A stretch of DNA of 47,577 bases from DASWVC01 sp036401335 (GTDB lineage Bacteria > Verrucomicrobiota > Verrucomicrobiia > Chthoniobacterales > JAFAMB01): positions 1 to 47,577 of the forward strand of contig DASWVC010000166.1 of the NCBI GenBank assembly GCA_036401335.1, written 5' to 3'. The position numbers and the translations under genes are program-made. Every line of letters begins with the position of its first letter. Positions within the stretch are counted from its first letter, which is position 1. Positions 1 to 8,151 of this stretch are shown piece after piece. The notes beneath the pieces were generated by a model. The model searched no databases. It saw only the letters and a list, made by a program, of their open reading frames with translations, and was not told where the DNA came from.

Positions 1-196
1 CGGTCGTGCTTGGCCACGCCAGCCCGGCCTGGGTCTTGCAGCCCACGCCCCAGCTCCATTAGCGACGGGCCGCCGGTTGAACGGGGAGGGCGCTTGAGGG
101 CAAGCACCCCTGCCGGGCGGGCGTGGAAAAGGGGCGCTGAACGATCAGCCCCCTATGGGGCGGTGGATCTCGACACCCCGTTTCACCGGATACCCC

Positions 197-218
197 GGCC
201 GGCGAGGGACCGCCGACC
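197..218. repeat. Extragenic hairpin, AGGGAC-loop family (copy a)
   Basis: An 8-bp stem with one mismatch (GGCCGGCG against CGCCGACC) encloses the loop AGGGAC, just beyond the 3' end of the DUF6600 gene. Its sequence, including the CCTG that follows it, matches the reverse complement of the hairpin at 33647-33668 with very few differences. It has no U-tract, so it is more like a REP-type element than a classical terminator. Confidence 0.5.
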
Positions 219-283
219 CTGTCCGGCACGCCGACCGGAGGTGCGGCCCCACCCTGGGCATCTTACCCAGGACGTTTGGTGGT

Positions 284-1843
284 TTAGTCGTGTTTTTTCT
301 TTTCGTCTTTGTGGGGGGGACTTGCAGGATGACTTGGGTGTGACCCGCCGGGGACGTGGGCGGGCGGTGCGGGAGCATGCTGCGCGGCAGCCTGGTGGGA
401 CGGTTCGTGGGCAGGGTGCGCGACGTGAGGTTGGTTGACGGGATGAGTCGAAGGGTGCGTTATCCCCTGGCGGTGTTCGGCCGGGTGATTTTGTGATGGT
501 CCACTGGCCGCGTGGTGCGGCGGGCTCGCCGGCTCGGCCCGGTTCGGGTGTGCGCCGGCGTGGGGCTGCCGCTGGGGTTCCGGAGTTTTGGCGGCGCCAG
601 AAAGAGCGGGAGGCACCGCATTTCCGGCAGTCGAGACCGGCTTCTGCGCGGTTTTTCCCTTTGCGGTCTCCGCAACCGGGTTAGCCGGCACGGCAGTTGC
701 GCCCGCTGCACCGGGTTTGCCGCCGGGCGAAGGTGCCTTGACAAACTGGGGCTGAGGCGGAGGCACTGGTTTGGGTGGCAGCGAGGCAGGTGCCGGCGCT
801 TCCCTGGCGATCTGCGTCCGCAGTTGGGCAGCCTGGGCTGGGTTAACGTTCTGCCACCCGCGGTCCACTTGAGCACGGCCCAACCGGTTCTGCACGGCAG
901 GCTGGACCGAAGCGGTCCGGCGGAGTTGGGTTGGGGGAGCGACCACCTGGAGCTGATTGCCTTGTGCAGTGGTGCCGAACCTACCCTGGCGGCCGGGAGC
1001 AGTGATGTAATTCAAGTGATGCTCAGGGATGGGCTGGCCCAAACGCTGACTCACAACTTGCACCTGAGGGCCAAAATTGTTCACCTGGCGGTTGTTGTTG
1101 ACGATGTTGGTGATGTTGGTTGTCCGATTGATGATCGTCACGTTGTTCTGCACCGGCGCAAGGTAGTGCCGGTAGCTGGGCCGGCCCCAGTCGTGAAACG
1201 CCACGAAACAGAAGGCGGCTGGTCCGATGTCATAATAACGGTCGCACCACGTTGCGACCTGGATCGTCGGGGAATCCTCGCACTCCGGGGGCAAAGGTGC
1301 CCAACCGACGTAATCGTCGCTCTGACGCCAAGAGACCCAGGCAGGCGCCCAGACGGTACCGGGGATCCAAACCCACCCGGTGCCGACGATGCGAACCCAA
1401 CGGCCATAATGGTAGCAGGCCCAGCCAAAACGTTCGTTGGACACCCAGCACCAACCGCGGTCGGTCCAAACCCAATGCCCGTCCGCATACGGGCGCCAGT
1501 CAGATGCGCCGGCGGCAAGCGCGGGCTGGAAAACGTACCCGTAATCATCGTCGTAGTACCAGTGACCGTCGTCGGCGAGGCGGTCGTAGAAAACATCGTA
1601 GGTGCCGTCACCACCCCCGTCTCCGTCGTCGCCGGCCGGTTCAGGTTCCTGGTAAGCGGCGTAGTGCAGGCCGGGGTGGGTTTGCGATTGACCCGGTGCG
1701 GGAAAGGCCGGGAGAGCCGCTGCCGCCAGGGTGCCACCCGTCAGGTTCGATCGTGGGGTTAGGGTTTGAGCCCCGGCGTGCAGGCTGGGACTGCCACCGG
1801 CCAGGAGCACGGCGGCACAGATTAGACGGGAGAACTTGTTCAT
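284..1843 (-). CDS. Secreted DUF6600-type protein with low-complexity tail
   Basis: The protein has 519 residues. An N-terminal signal peptide (about residues 1-25, cleavage probably after HAGA) implies export. Residues 85-187 carry the aromatic-rich DUF6600 signature: DWRPYADGHWVWT, then GWCWVSNERFGWACYHYGRW, then VWIPGTVWAPAWVSW and GWAPLPP. The family is seen in cell-envelope proteins, often with FecR or YXWGXW-like neighbours, and its function is unknown. The C-terminal third (about 340-519) is Pro/Ala/His-rich and ends in a charged KDEKKKHD tail, so it is probably disordered. A segment at 235-260 is rich in Asn and Thr. The gene stands alone on its strand. The start is chosen because the signal peptide follows it directly. 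Family assignment is fairly safe; role unknown. Confidence 0.85.
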   Translation of the reverse strand: MNKFSRLICAAVLLAGGSPSLHAGAQTLTPRSNLTGGTLAAAALPAFPAPGQSQTHPGLHYAAYQEPEPAGDDGDGGGDGTYDVFYDRLADDGHWYYDDDYGYVFQPALAAGASDWRPYADGHWVWTDRGWCWVSNERFGWACYHYGRWVRIVGTGWVWIPGTVWAPAWVSWRQSDDYVGWAPLPPECEDSPTIQVATWCDRYYDIGPAAFCFVAFHDWGRPSYRHYLAPVQNNVTIINRTTNITNIVNNNRQVNNFGPQVQVVSQRLGQPIPEHHLNYITAPGRQGRFGTTAQGNQLQVVAPPTQLRRTASVQPAVQNRLGRAQVDRGWQNVNPAQAAQLRTQIAREAPAPASLPPKPVPPPQPQFVKAPSPGGKPGAAGATAVPANPVAETAKGKTAQKPVSTAGNAVPPALSGAAKTPEPQRQPHAGAHPNRAEPASPPHHAASGPSQNHPAEHRQGITHPSTHPVNQPHVAHPAHEPSHQAAAQHAPAPPAHVPGGSHPSHPASPPHKDEKKKHD

Positions 1844-1973
1844 GGTTGTTTGTGCGCGCGCAGGTCCATTTAAGGGTTGAACCCGCGAACCTGCGAAACG
1901 GTGCGTTCAGCGGCTGAGGGCTGAAGCGCTCCAACTCCTTTCCGGCAACGGGCGATGGGGCCGAGGGCGGCGG

Positions 1974-2216
1974 TCAGGCGCCTATCGCCTTGAGCCCACG
2001 GTAAAGGTCGGCCTTCCCCTCGAATCCGATTCCGGGACGTTGTGGCAGGGTGACGACGCCGTTTTCCACGGCCACGCGGTGGTAGCTAAGGGCGCAGTCG
2101 ACCTGCAGCCAGCCGCGTCCCGGCCGCATTGACGAAAGCCCGAGGGTCGCTTGCTCCCGTGCCGTGCCGGTTCGCTTCCAAACACCGGCAAGGCTGCGTG
2201 ACCTGACCCCGCGCCG
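1974..2216 (-). pseudogene. C-terminal remnant of an enolase-superfamily (mandelate racemase-like) gene
   Basis: Reading the minus strand gives about 80 codons ending in TGA. The last part reads WLQVDCALSYHRVAVENG, then VVTLPQRPGIGFEGKADLYR. An 'ENG.V.LP..PGIGFE' ending is typical of the C-terminus of mandelate racemase/muconate lactonizing enzymes. Nothing before it matches the catalytic barrel, and an in-frame stop lies just upstream (about 2217-2219), next to the sir2 stop. I infer a decayed gene that lost at least 300 codons, perhaps by deletion that brought sir2 alongside. A 52-codon ORF starting at 2129 is alternatively possible but unlikely to be functional. Confidence 0.6.
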
Positions 2217-2228
2217 TCAAACTGCCCG

Positions 2229-3002
2229 TCAGGAGGATGCCGCCAGGGAGGCATCAACCGCCGCCGGAAAGACGTCTCCGACGTCCGCTTCAAGGCGGAG
2301 GGAAACGCAAGGCAGCCGGTCGTGGTCGGTGGCGCCCTGGTTGATGATGACGTACGGAACGCCGGTCAAGGCCGCCCGCAGGGGGAAGGACGCCGCTGGT
2401 TGAACCGATAACGTCGAACCCAGGGCGATGACCAGATCGGCCCGCTCCGTCGCCTGGTGTGCGCGCGCCAACTCGCGACCGTCCAGAGCCTGGCCGAAGC
2501 TGATGGTCGCTGGTTTAAGGAAGCCACCGCACGAGCACGTCGGAGGCTGCCGGGACTCCTCAAAGAACGCAAAGTGCGGACCCGGGTGGCTGCGTTCACC
2601 GCAGGTCTGGCAACTCACCAGCGCATTGGTGCCGTGCAGTTCGACCAGGAAGTCGGGGGACGTGCCGGCCAGCGCGTGCAGCCCGTCGATGTTCTGGGTG
2701 ATAACGGCGGCGAGTTGATCGTGTTTTTCGATCCGCACAATGGCGGCGTGGGCGGCGTTGGGCTTTGCCCGCGCCAGCGTCTGCCACTGCCCGAGCTTGT
2801 ATTCCCAGTGCCGGATGCGAGCTGCTTCCGAAGTCATGAACTCCTGGTAGTACACCGGTTGCTGGCCGCGGGTCCACAAGCCCTGAGGCCCTCGGAAATC
2901 CGGGATCCCGCTGCCGGTAGATACGCCAGCACCGGTGAAAACCAGCGCCCGCCTTGCCGCCCGCAAGTACTCGACCAGGCGGCTGAATTCTGTGGTCGTC
3001 AT
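2229..3002 (-). CDS. Sir2-family NAD-dependent protein deacylase
   Basis: The product (257 residues) removes acyl groups from protein lysines, consuming NAD+ and giving nicotinamide and O-acyl-ADP-ribose, in the cytoplasm. The NAD-binding motif GAGVSTGSGIPDFRG sits at residues 24-38, TQNIDGLH at 102-109, and the catalytic His at 123 in ELHG. The zinc ligands are C131/C134 and C156/C158, the second pair unusually tight (CSC). GSTLSVQPA (195-203) is the usual Rossmann segment. Length is normal for a bacterial sirtuin. It lacks the Tyr/Arg pair (YxxR) that marks class III desuccinylases at the usual position, as far as I can see, so substrate choice is open. CobB-like is an alternative name. Confidence 0.93.
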   Translation of the reverse strand: MTTTEFSRLVEYLRAARRALVFTGAGVSTGSGIPDFRGPQGLWTRGQQPVYYQEFMTSEAARIRHWEYKLGQWQTLARAKPNAAHAAIVRIEKHDQLAAVITQNIDGLHALAGTSPDFLVELHGTNALVSCQTCGERSHPGPHFAFFEESRQPPTCSCGGFLKPATISFGQALDGRELARAHQATERADLVIALGSTLSVQPAASFPLRAALTGVPYVIINQGATDHDRLPCVSLRLEADVGDVFPAAVDASLAASS

Positions 3003-3147
3003 CTCACGAAAGCGTTCCTATGCTCTGCAAACGATCCATCTGGTGCAGCCCGGCGAGCGCCCCTCGGCCGGGGAACCGCACACCGGTCCGCCGCGCCCTT
3101 CGTTCAGGAAACGTCACCCGCAGAAACCGGATTGACTCCGGAAAGCA

Positions 3148-3279
3148 CTAGCCTCCTCCGCCGTCACTGCCACCGGCGCCCCCATCGTCATCCTGCGTCG
3201 GAAGCGTGGAAGACTCATCGTCGTCTGAGGCAGGGGGTTCTGGCTGGGCAACGTGGTGCAGACGAAGCGATTTGATCAT
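3148..3279 (-). CDS. Possible 43-residue acidic, Gly-rich micro-protein
   Basis: A short open frame encodes a basic/hydrophobic start (MIKSLRLHHVAQ), then two Asp clusters (SDDDE and QDDDGG), and ends in a Gly/Ser/Asp tail. It lies between the sir2 and GlsB-like genes on the same strand. I recognise no family. The regular amino-acid composition argues for coding, but the length and lack of a clear ribosome-binding site keep confidence low. Confidence 0.3.
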   Translation of the reverse strand: MIKSLRLHHVAQPEPPASDDDESSTLPTQDDDGGAGGSDGGGG

Positions 3280-3354
3280 CACTTGCGTTCGCCGATGAAA
3301 CCGCTTCCGGCCGGAAAGATCCGGCGCCGGTTTCTACCTCTGGCGCCGCCTGCC

Positions 3355-3621
3355 TTAGCGCCGGCGATTGCGGATGGCGTGGTAGATGGCCAGCAGGATG
3401 ATGGCGCCAATCAACGACGGAAGGAATCCGACGGGCCGCAAACTGCCAGGGTGCCCGTAGGTCAGGTGCAACGCCTTTCCGATGTAGAACGCTACGAAAG
3501 AACCGGCCACACCGATGAGGGCCGTGGCAAAGCACCCCCCTGGTTCCCTGCCAGGTACAACCATCCTGGCAATGGCACCAACAATTAACCCGATCAGCAG
3601 GGTGGCAAATAAGGAAAACAT
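3355..3621 (-). CDS. GlsB/YeaQ/YmgE-family small membrane protein
   Basis: This 88-residue protein is almost wholly hydrophobic, with about three membrane helices (residues 2-20, 30-50 and 62-83). The family pattern is clear: IGLIVGAIARMVVPGREPGG near the start, followed by ALIGVAGSFVA and a final GAIILLAIYHAI with a basic RNRRR end. Family members are inner-membrane proteins induced in stationary phase or stress; the older 'transglycosylase-associated' label has no biochemical support. The gene is divergent from namA across about 140 bp. Family assignment is strong; molecular role unknown. Confidence 0.9.
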   Translation of the reverse strand: MFSLFATLLIGLIVGAIARMVVPGREPGGCFATALIGVAGSFVAFYIGKALHLTYGHPGSLRPVGFLPSLIGAIILLAIYHAIRNRRR

Positions 3622-3700
3622 ACCGTCAACGGGTATTCGATGGGTGCCTCACCCGATCATCGGGGGGCGCGGGTCATGACGTCTGGCAACAAGGCGTGTA

Positions 3701-3716
3701 TTGGTAAGGTATAAAT
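3701..3716 (+). promoter_or_regulatory. Possible -10 region of the namA promoter
   Basis: TATAAAT at 3710-3716 is the best -10-like hexamer in the divergent spacer, about 50 nt before the namA start. I find no good -35 box at 16-18 nt, so it may be activator-dependent or incidental. Confidence 0.3.
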
Positions 3717-3763
3717 GAGCTTTGGCGAGGATTTTTTAAGGACCTCCGCTCCTTTTTGTAACC

Positions 3764-4936
3764 ATGCAACCGCAAACCAAGACCAACCAAATCGATAACT
3801 CATCCGCAGGCACCCGTGCCGGCCGGGCTGGCGCCGAACATGACCGCGAGGTCCCCGAGGTGGATCTGCTGAGCCCCTTGCAGCTCCGAGGGGCCACTTT
3901 CCGTAACCGCATCGCCATGGCGCCGATGTGCCAGTATTGTGCCAAGGACGGCTTTGCCGACGACTGGCACCTGGTGCACCTTGGCAGCCGGGCGATGGGA
4001 GGCGTTTCGCTGGTGATCGTCGAAGCCACGGCGGTAACTGCGCAGGGTCGGATCACTCCCGGTGACGTGGGCCTCTGGAAAGATGAGCACATTGAGCCGC
4101 TGGCCCGCATCACTCGTTTCGTCCGCAGCCAGGGTGCCGTTCCCGGCATTCAATTGGCTCACGCTGGTCGCAAAGGGAGCAGTGACGTGCCGTGGAAAGG
4201 GGGCGCCAGCCTTAAAACGCCGCAGGAGGGTGGCTGGAACGTCGTCGCTCCCAGTGCAGTTCCTTTCAATCCGGGTGATCCGGTACCCACTTCGCTGGAC
4301 CGGTCCGGTATCGACGATGTTGTCACGGCCTTCGAAGCCGCGGCCCGCCGTGCCCTGAAAGCTGGGTTTGATCTGGTCGAAATTCACGCGGCTCACGGCT
4401 ACCTGCTGCACGAGTTTCTTTCTCCGCTTAGCAATCACCGGGAAGATGAATACGGCGGCAGCCTGGAAAACCGGATGCGGCTGGTGCTGCGCGTGACGGA
4501 GCGGCTGCGGGGAGTGCTGCCGGAAGGGATGCCGCTGCTGGTGCGCATCTCTGCGACCGATTGGGCCGAGGGCGGATGGGACATTGACCAATCGGTGGAG
4601 CTAGCCCAACGGCTGAAAGCGCTGGGGGTGGACTTGATTGACGTTTCTTCGGGTGGGCTGGTGCCGGACGCACGCATTCCTGTAGCCAAAGGCTACCAAG
4701 TGCCGTTCGCCAGACGGATTCGGGAAGAGGCGGGCATCCGGACCGGAGCCGTCGGATTGATCACCGACCCTCAGCATGCGGATGAGATCATCACCGGCGG
4801 AGACGCTAACCTGGTTTTTCTCGCACGGGAGTTGCTCCGGGAGCCGTATTGGGCGTTGAAGGCCCAGCATGCCTTGGGCGAAGAACCGGCCTGGCCGATC
4901 CAGTACGGCTATGCCGTAAAGCGGCGGCCGAAATAG
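3764..4936 (+). CDS. namA: Old yellow enzyme, NamA/YqjM-type NADPH dehydrogenase
   Basis: This FMN enzyme (390 residues) uses NADPH to reduce activated C=C bonds such as those of enals, enones, maleimides or nitro compounds. It is close to Bacillus YqjM in every key segment: the redox Cys at 56 in APMCQY with Y58, ATAVTAQGRIT, IQLAHAGRK, the substrate-anion pair H208/H211 in EIHAAHGYLLHEFLSPLSNH, DEYGGSLENR, and GAVGLI plus ARELLREP at the C-terminus. Residues 1-32 form an extra polar N-terminal extension not found in YqjM (338 residues). No other in-frame ATG precedes the barrel, so I keep this start. It leads a set of plus-strand genes. Cytoplasmic; the physiological substrate is not evident. 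Confidence 0.92.
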   Translation: MQPQTKTNQIDNSSAGTRAGRAGAEHDREVPEVDLLSPLQLRGATFRNRIAMAPMCQYCAKDGFADDWHLVHLGSRAMGGVSLVIVEATAVTAQGRITPGDVGLWKDEHIEPLARITRFVRSQGAVPGIQLAHAGRKGSSDVPWKGGASLKTPQEGGWNVVAPSAVPFNPGDPVPTSLDRSGIDDVVTAFEAAARRALKAGFDLVEIHAAHGYLLHEFLSPLSNHREDEYGGSLENRMRLVLRVTERLRGVLPEGMPLLVRISATDWAEGGWDIDQSVELAQRLKALGVDLIDVSSGGLVPDARIPVAKGYQVPFARRIREEAGIRTGAVGLITDPQHADEIITGGDANLVFLARELLREPYWALKAQHALGEEPAWPIQYGYAVKRRPK

Positions 4937-5032
4937 GCCGGGGTCGCTCGACGGAAAACGTTTTGACAGGGCATTTGTTCCCGGCGTTGTTTGGCCGGGC
5001 AATGAGCGTTTGAGGGGAAGGCGGCGCTGCTT

Positions 5033-5641
5033 ATGGTGGACGGTAGGGAATTTGCGGAAGCGATTCGACGATTCGACGAGGAGAACGGGCGGGACCCAAA
5101 CCTGGAGCTAAATGACGGCGTGTTCTGTCCCAAGGAGCTGCTTTATGCCCAGCGGCTTACCGCCTGGGTGCTTGTGCTCGACCCCCACGCCTCCGCGCCC
5201 CTTCAACTCGCGGCCCGAAGCCAGCACCTTTGCCGGTGGCAAATTCCCCGGCGATCCTATGAAATGACGCGCGCCGGCTACTTGCGGTGGCGGAGCGACC
5301 TCCGGGAGTTCCACGCCCGTAAATCCGCCGAGATCCTGCGGGAAGTCGGGTGTGCTGAGGAGGTGATTGCAAGGGTTGAACGGCTAAACCTAAAGCGCGA
5401 CCTGGCCAAAGATCGCGAATGCCAGGTGCTCGAAGACGCACTCTGCCTTGTGACGCTCCAGTACCAACTCCACGATCTGATGGCGAAAACCGAACCCGAA
5501 AAGATGGTCGGCATCATTCAGAAAACATGGAAAAAGATGTCGCCGACGGCCCGGCAGCACGCCTTGGCGCTGCCGTTCGATGAGGCTGGGCGCAGCCTCG
5601 TCGGACGTGCCCTGGCGGAGCAGGCGGAACCGGGTCGTTGA
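5033..5641 (+). CDS. DUF4202 family protein
   Basis: The 202-residue product matches DUF4202 along its full length: a 'NGRDPN..ELNDG..CPKELLYAQRL' start, a His-containing AARSQHLCRWQIPR segment, then MTRAGYLRWRSDLREFHARK, EILREVGC and LEDALCLVTLQYQL. The order of conserved His, Asp and Glu residues resembles a compact all-helical HD-type fold, but I cannot assign chemistry. A GAGGGGAAGG stretch 12-21 nt upstream is the likely ribosome-binding site and supports this start. Cytoplasmic, no signal peptide. Function is unknown; the neighbours (an oxidoreductase before it, an ATPase after) give no clear clue. Confidence 0.88.
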   Translation: MVDGREFAEAIRRFDEENGRDPNLELNDGVFCPKELLYAQRLTAWVLVLDPHASAPLQLAARSQHLCRWQIPRRSYEMTRAGYLRWRSDLREFHARKSAEILREVGCAEEVIARVERLNLKRDLAKDRECQVLEDALCLVTLQYQLHDLMAKTEPEKMVGIIQKTWKKMSPTARQHALALPFDEAGRSLVGRALAEQAEPGR

Positions 5642-6041
5642 ACCGGACGAAGGAAGAGCCTCGCCTGGCGGCCGCGCGCCGTGACGGGGCAGAGCAAGTG
5701 CCACAAACCGAAGAACCGAAAAACGCCACGAATGGTTCCAGAGCCACGATCAGCGGTGCTTCTCTCGGTCTGCCATTGGCGGCATTCTTCCGTTTTTCCG
5801 CTGGAGCCATTTTCCTTTTGTCGTCCCGTGCAGCGTCACATTCCTGATAAGTGCAGGTAAAGCAAGGTTTGGCAGGCTCACTGCAATTGGAAGCGACGTT
5901 CTTCCTGGACCGGACCCCTACGTGCTCTGACCGGATACCCAGCATGAAACGATCACCCGCGCGATGGGGCGCAACTGGAGCTGCCGGGAATGGCCGACCC
6001 GTGCCTCGCGACGTCAAACGGCATGGGTGCTGCCCGACCTG
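5642..6041. other. Spacer before the STAND-like ATPase gene
   Basis: About 400 bp contain no gene I can support. An imperfect inverted repeat (CCGAAAAACG...GAATGG at 5716-5735 against CCATTGG...CGTTTTTCCG at 5773-5800) may form a hairpin after the DUF4202 gene. A frame that overlaps the DUF4202 stop (TTG at 5638) runs for 69 codons, but its composition is not convincingly coding. Confidence 0.35.
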
Positions 6042-8042
6042 ATGACTTTCGAGGACCGACGATCAGCCCTGTTCGGGCGGGTTCCCGACCTGCGATTTCT
6101 CATCGACAGGGCCCGGCTCAAAGGGTTTACCGCGGTAGTTTCCAGGCCCCAAATGGGCAAGAGCTGGCTGGTGACCGAAGTCGCCCGGGTTCTGAGTACG
6201 GAACGGGGTCAGCTCATCGGGCACGCAGGGTCGGTGGGCCAGACAACAGGTTTGATGGCTCAGGCGCTTTCTGACCTGTATGCGCGGTGGCTTACCGATG
6301 GCCCGCAGCAGGATCGCGCGCAGGCGCTCTTCCGGCGTCGGCGCCACCGCCTTTCGCAGGCAACCGGCCAGGTTGTCGACGGCATTTTTGAGGGACTGAA
6401 GGAACTCGCGAACGCCGGTGACGCGCTGACGCCGGCAGCGGTCCGCCGGCTGGTAAATGAATCGTTGACTTGCGCGGACACCCGTTTGCGGCTCCCACGG
6501 ATGGATGGCCCGCGGGCGCGCGAGCTTGTCCACTTTGCCTCCGACCTTTCCGGGAGGCCGGTCACTTTGGTGTTCGACGCCTGGGAGCAGTCGCCTTTGC
6601 TGGCTTGGGAACACCCGACACTCCAAGTGTTTCTCCAGGGCCTCAAGGAGTTGGGCCACTGCCACGTGTTTGTCTGCTTGCGCCCAGAGGCTGCGGCATG
6701 GGTCAAGGAATGGGAAAGGGCCAGCCCGGCAGCCCACCTGTTTCAGTTACCGCCGATGCACCTTGAGGATGAAGGCGAACGGGGAAGGCTGGTGGGCTTC
6801 GTTCGGGAACACCTTCCGGCAGCCCGCCTTCTCACCTCGCGTGAGCTGCTGGAAACGGTTCAGAACTTTCCCGGGGTGTTGGAGCGGTGGCTGCGCGAAC
6901 AAGGGCGGGGCAATTTGGCCGGTCCTGACGACCTTCGCCGGGAGGCCACCCATGCACGCCTCGATCGCCACGCCGAATTTGACGAGCTGTTGCCTGGCCT
7001 TTCAACGGAAGAACGGAGGTTGGCGGTGCGGCTAGCGGTTTTTCCCCCGATGAACCTTGAGGCGACGGAGATTTACCGGGAAGTCTTGTTCGACGGCCTT
7101 GATGGACAACTCGTGGGTAACCTGCAGTCGAAACGCGTGCTGGTCGGGGAGGGGGCACCGATTTACGGTCACGAAAATCGCCATGTCGCCGCCCGGCTCT
7201 GGTTCCTGAAGCATTGCGCGCAGCAGGCAGTGGCGGAGACGGAGGCGTTGACGCTGCACCTCGGACGGCAATTCCATGGTCCCGGCACCCGGACCTGGCC
7301 CTTCCTGTTTGCGCTCGCGTCGGTTGCGCGCGCCACCAGGGATTTTGACCTGAGCCGCGGGATCCGGGCGATCGGCGCCGCGGCGGTGACCCTGTGTCCG
7401 GGGGGCGGTTCTGATCCTGCCGACATGCGATGGCTGCGGGCAGCCGGCCGGGCTGCGATCCGGAAGGACGAGCGCGTGGCGCCCCTGGTGGGGCAGGCGC
7501 TCTTCCGTGGGCTGACTCGGGCGTCGCGCCGGGGTGACGGGATGCAGGGTGAGGGAATCTTAGATGACTTGCGTGGGTTGCACCGGGGTTGGCCGGAGAA
7601 CGTGCACTTGCGTGAATGGCTGGGGGCCGGACTAATCAGCGTTCCGCGGCGTGACCTGAATGGCGGTAGCGGCAGTGAAACTGCCGGGGCGCTGGATGAA
7701 CTGCGCGGGCTGAACCGCGCCTGGCCGGACCACGCCGTGACGGGCGAGTGGCTGGCCGTTGGCCTGCTTGAGGCACTGGTCAGTGCAGCCGAAGAAAACG
7801 AGTTGGTGGAACGCGACCTTTTCTTGGACGAATTGCGCGGCTTGCACCAGGGCAGGCAGGGCAACGCAGTGTTGCGCGAGACGTTTACCCTCGGGCTTGT
7901 GAACGCGCTGGTAGACGCATTTGACGAAAAAGACCTGGCGGCTCGCGACGAATACTTGGAAGAACTGCTCTGCCTTCAGCATGGGTGGCCCGAGGACGGC
8001 ACCTTGCGTGCTGCGCTATCGCTGGATTCATTGGTCAAGTGA
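6042..8042 (+). CDS. STAND/AAA-like ATPase with C-terminal 44-residue repeats
   Basis: The protein has 666 residues from this ATG; an in-frame ATG at 5964 would add 26 residues unlike any domain. It opens with the usual STAND entry (LFGRVPDLRFLI), then a P-loop SRPQMGKSW (residues 34-42) in which the first Gly is Ser, and a Walker B strand VTLVFDAWEQ with D179. A winged-helix-like segment follows (PGVLERWLREQ). From about residue 507 the protein consists of exact 44-residue repeats, the pattern being LDELRGLxxxWPxxxxLRExLxxGLxxAL, which predict paired helices like TPR units. No effector domain is visible at either end. STAND proteins typically sense a ligand and oligomerise; many act in defence or regulation. 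I cannot say which applies. Cytoplasmic. Confidence 0.7.
   Translation: MTFEDRRSALFGRVPDLRFLIDRARLKGFTAVVSRPQMGKSWLVTEVARVLSTERGQLIGHAGSVGQTTGLMAQALSDLYARWLTDGPQQDRAQALFRRRRHRLSQATGQVVDGIFEGLKELANAGDALTPAAVRRLVNESLTCADTRLRLPRMDGPRARELVHFASDLSGRPVTLVFDAWEQSPLLAWEHPTLQVFLQGLKELGHCHVFVCLRPEAAAWVKEWERASPAAHLFQLPPMHLEDEGERGRLVGFVREHLPAARLLTSRELLETVQNFPGVLERWLREQGRGNLAGPDDLRREATHARLDRHAEFDELLPGLSTEERRLAVRLAVFPPMNLEATEIYREVLFDGLDGQLVGNLQSKRVLVGEGAPIYGHENRHVAARLWFLKHCAQQAVAETEALTLHLGRQFHGPGTRTWPFLFALASVARATRDFDLSRGIRAIGAAAVTLCPGGGSDPADMRWLRAAGRAAIRKDERVAPLVGQALFRGLTRASRRGDGMQGEGILDDLRGLHRGWPENVHLREWLGAGLISVPRRDLNGGSGSETAGALDELRGLNRAWPDHAVTGEWLAVGLLEALVSAAEENELVERDLFLDELRGLHQGRQGNAVLRETFTLGLVNALVDAFDEKDLAARDEYLEELLCLQHGWPEDGTLRAALSLDSLVK
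7560..8039 (+). repeat. Tandem 132-bp (44-codon) repeat in the ATPase gene
   Basis: Units start at 7560, 7692, 7824 and 7956 with exactly 132 bp between them; the fourth is partial (28 codons). Each begins with an L[DE][DE]L[RL]xL motif and carries a WP or equivalent at positions 11-12. The middle two units share a tail of the form ALVxAxxExxLxxRDxx. DNA identity is well below protein-pattern conservation, so these are old structural repeats, not a recent duplication. Confidence 0.85.
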
Positions 8043-8151
8043 GAGATGGCGGGCACCCGCCGTTTGCCTGGAAGCGAGCCGGGCTTGATGGTGTTTTGCC
8101 AAAACGTGCGGTGTGAGGCAAATTGCTTCGCGTGAGCCTTCCTATAAACCA

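Noticed and set aside
512..1762. Long plus-strand open frame opposite the DUF6600 gene
   Set aside because: It is the antisense of a real gene with a signal peptide and a known domain; its own translation has no family pattern and an Arg/Val/Gly-rich shadow composition.
2457..3275. 272-codon plus-strand frame over sir2
   Set aside because: Lies fully opposite the well-supported Sir2 gene; composition is shadow-like.
5716..5800. Imperfect inverted repeat after the DUF4202 gene, considered as a mobile element end
   Set aside because: Arms are unequal, no target duplication or transposase is nearby; kept only as a possible hairpin in the spacer note.
7560..8039. Regular 132-bp period considered as a CRISPR-like or recent tandem duplication
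   Set aside because: The repeat is at the protein level inside an open frame, with divergent DNA; it is a structural repeat of the ATPase.
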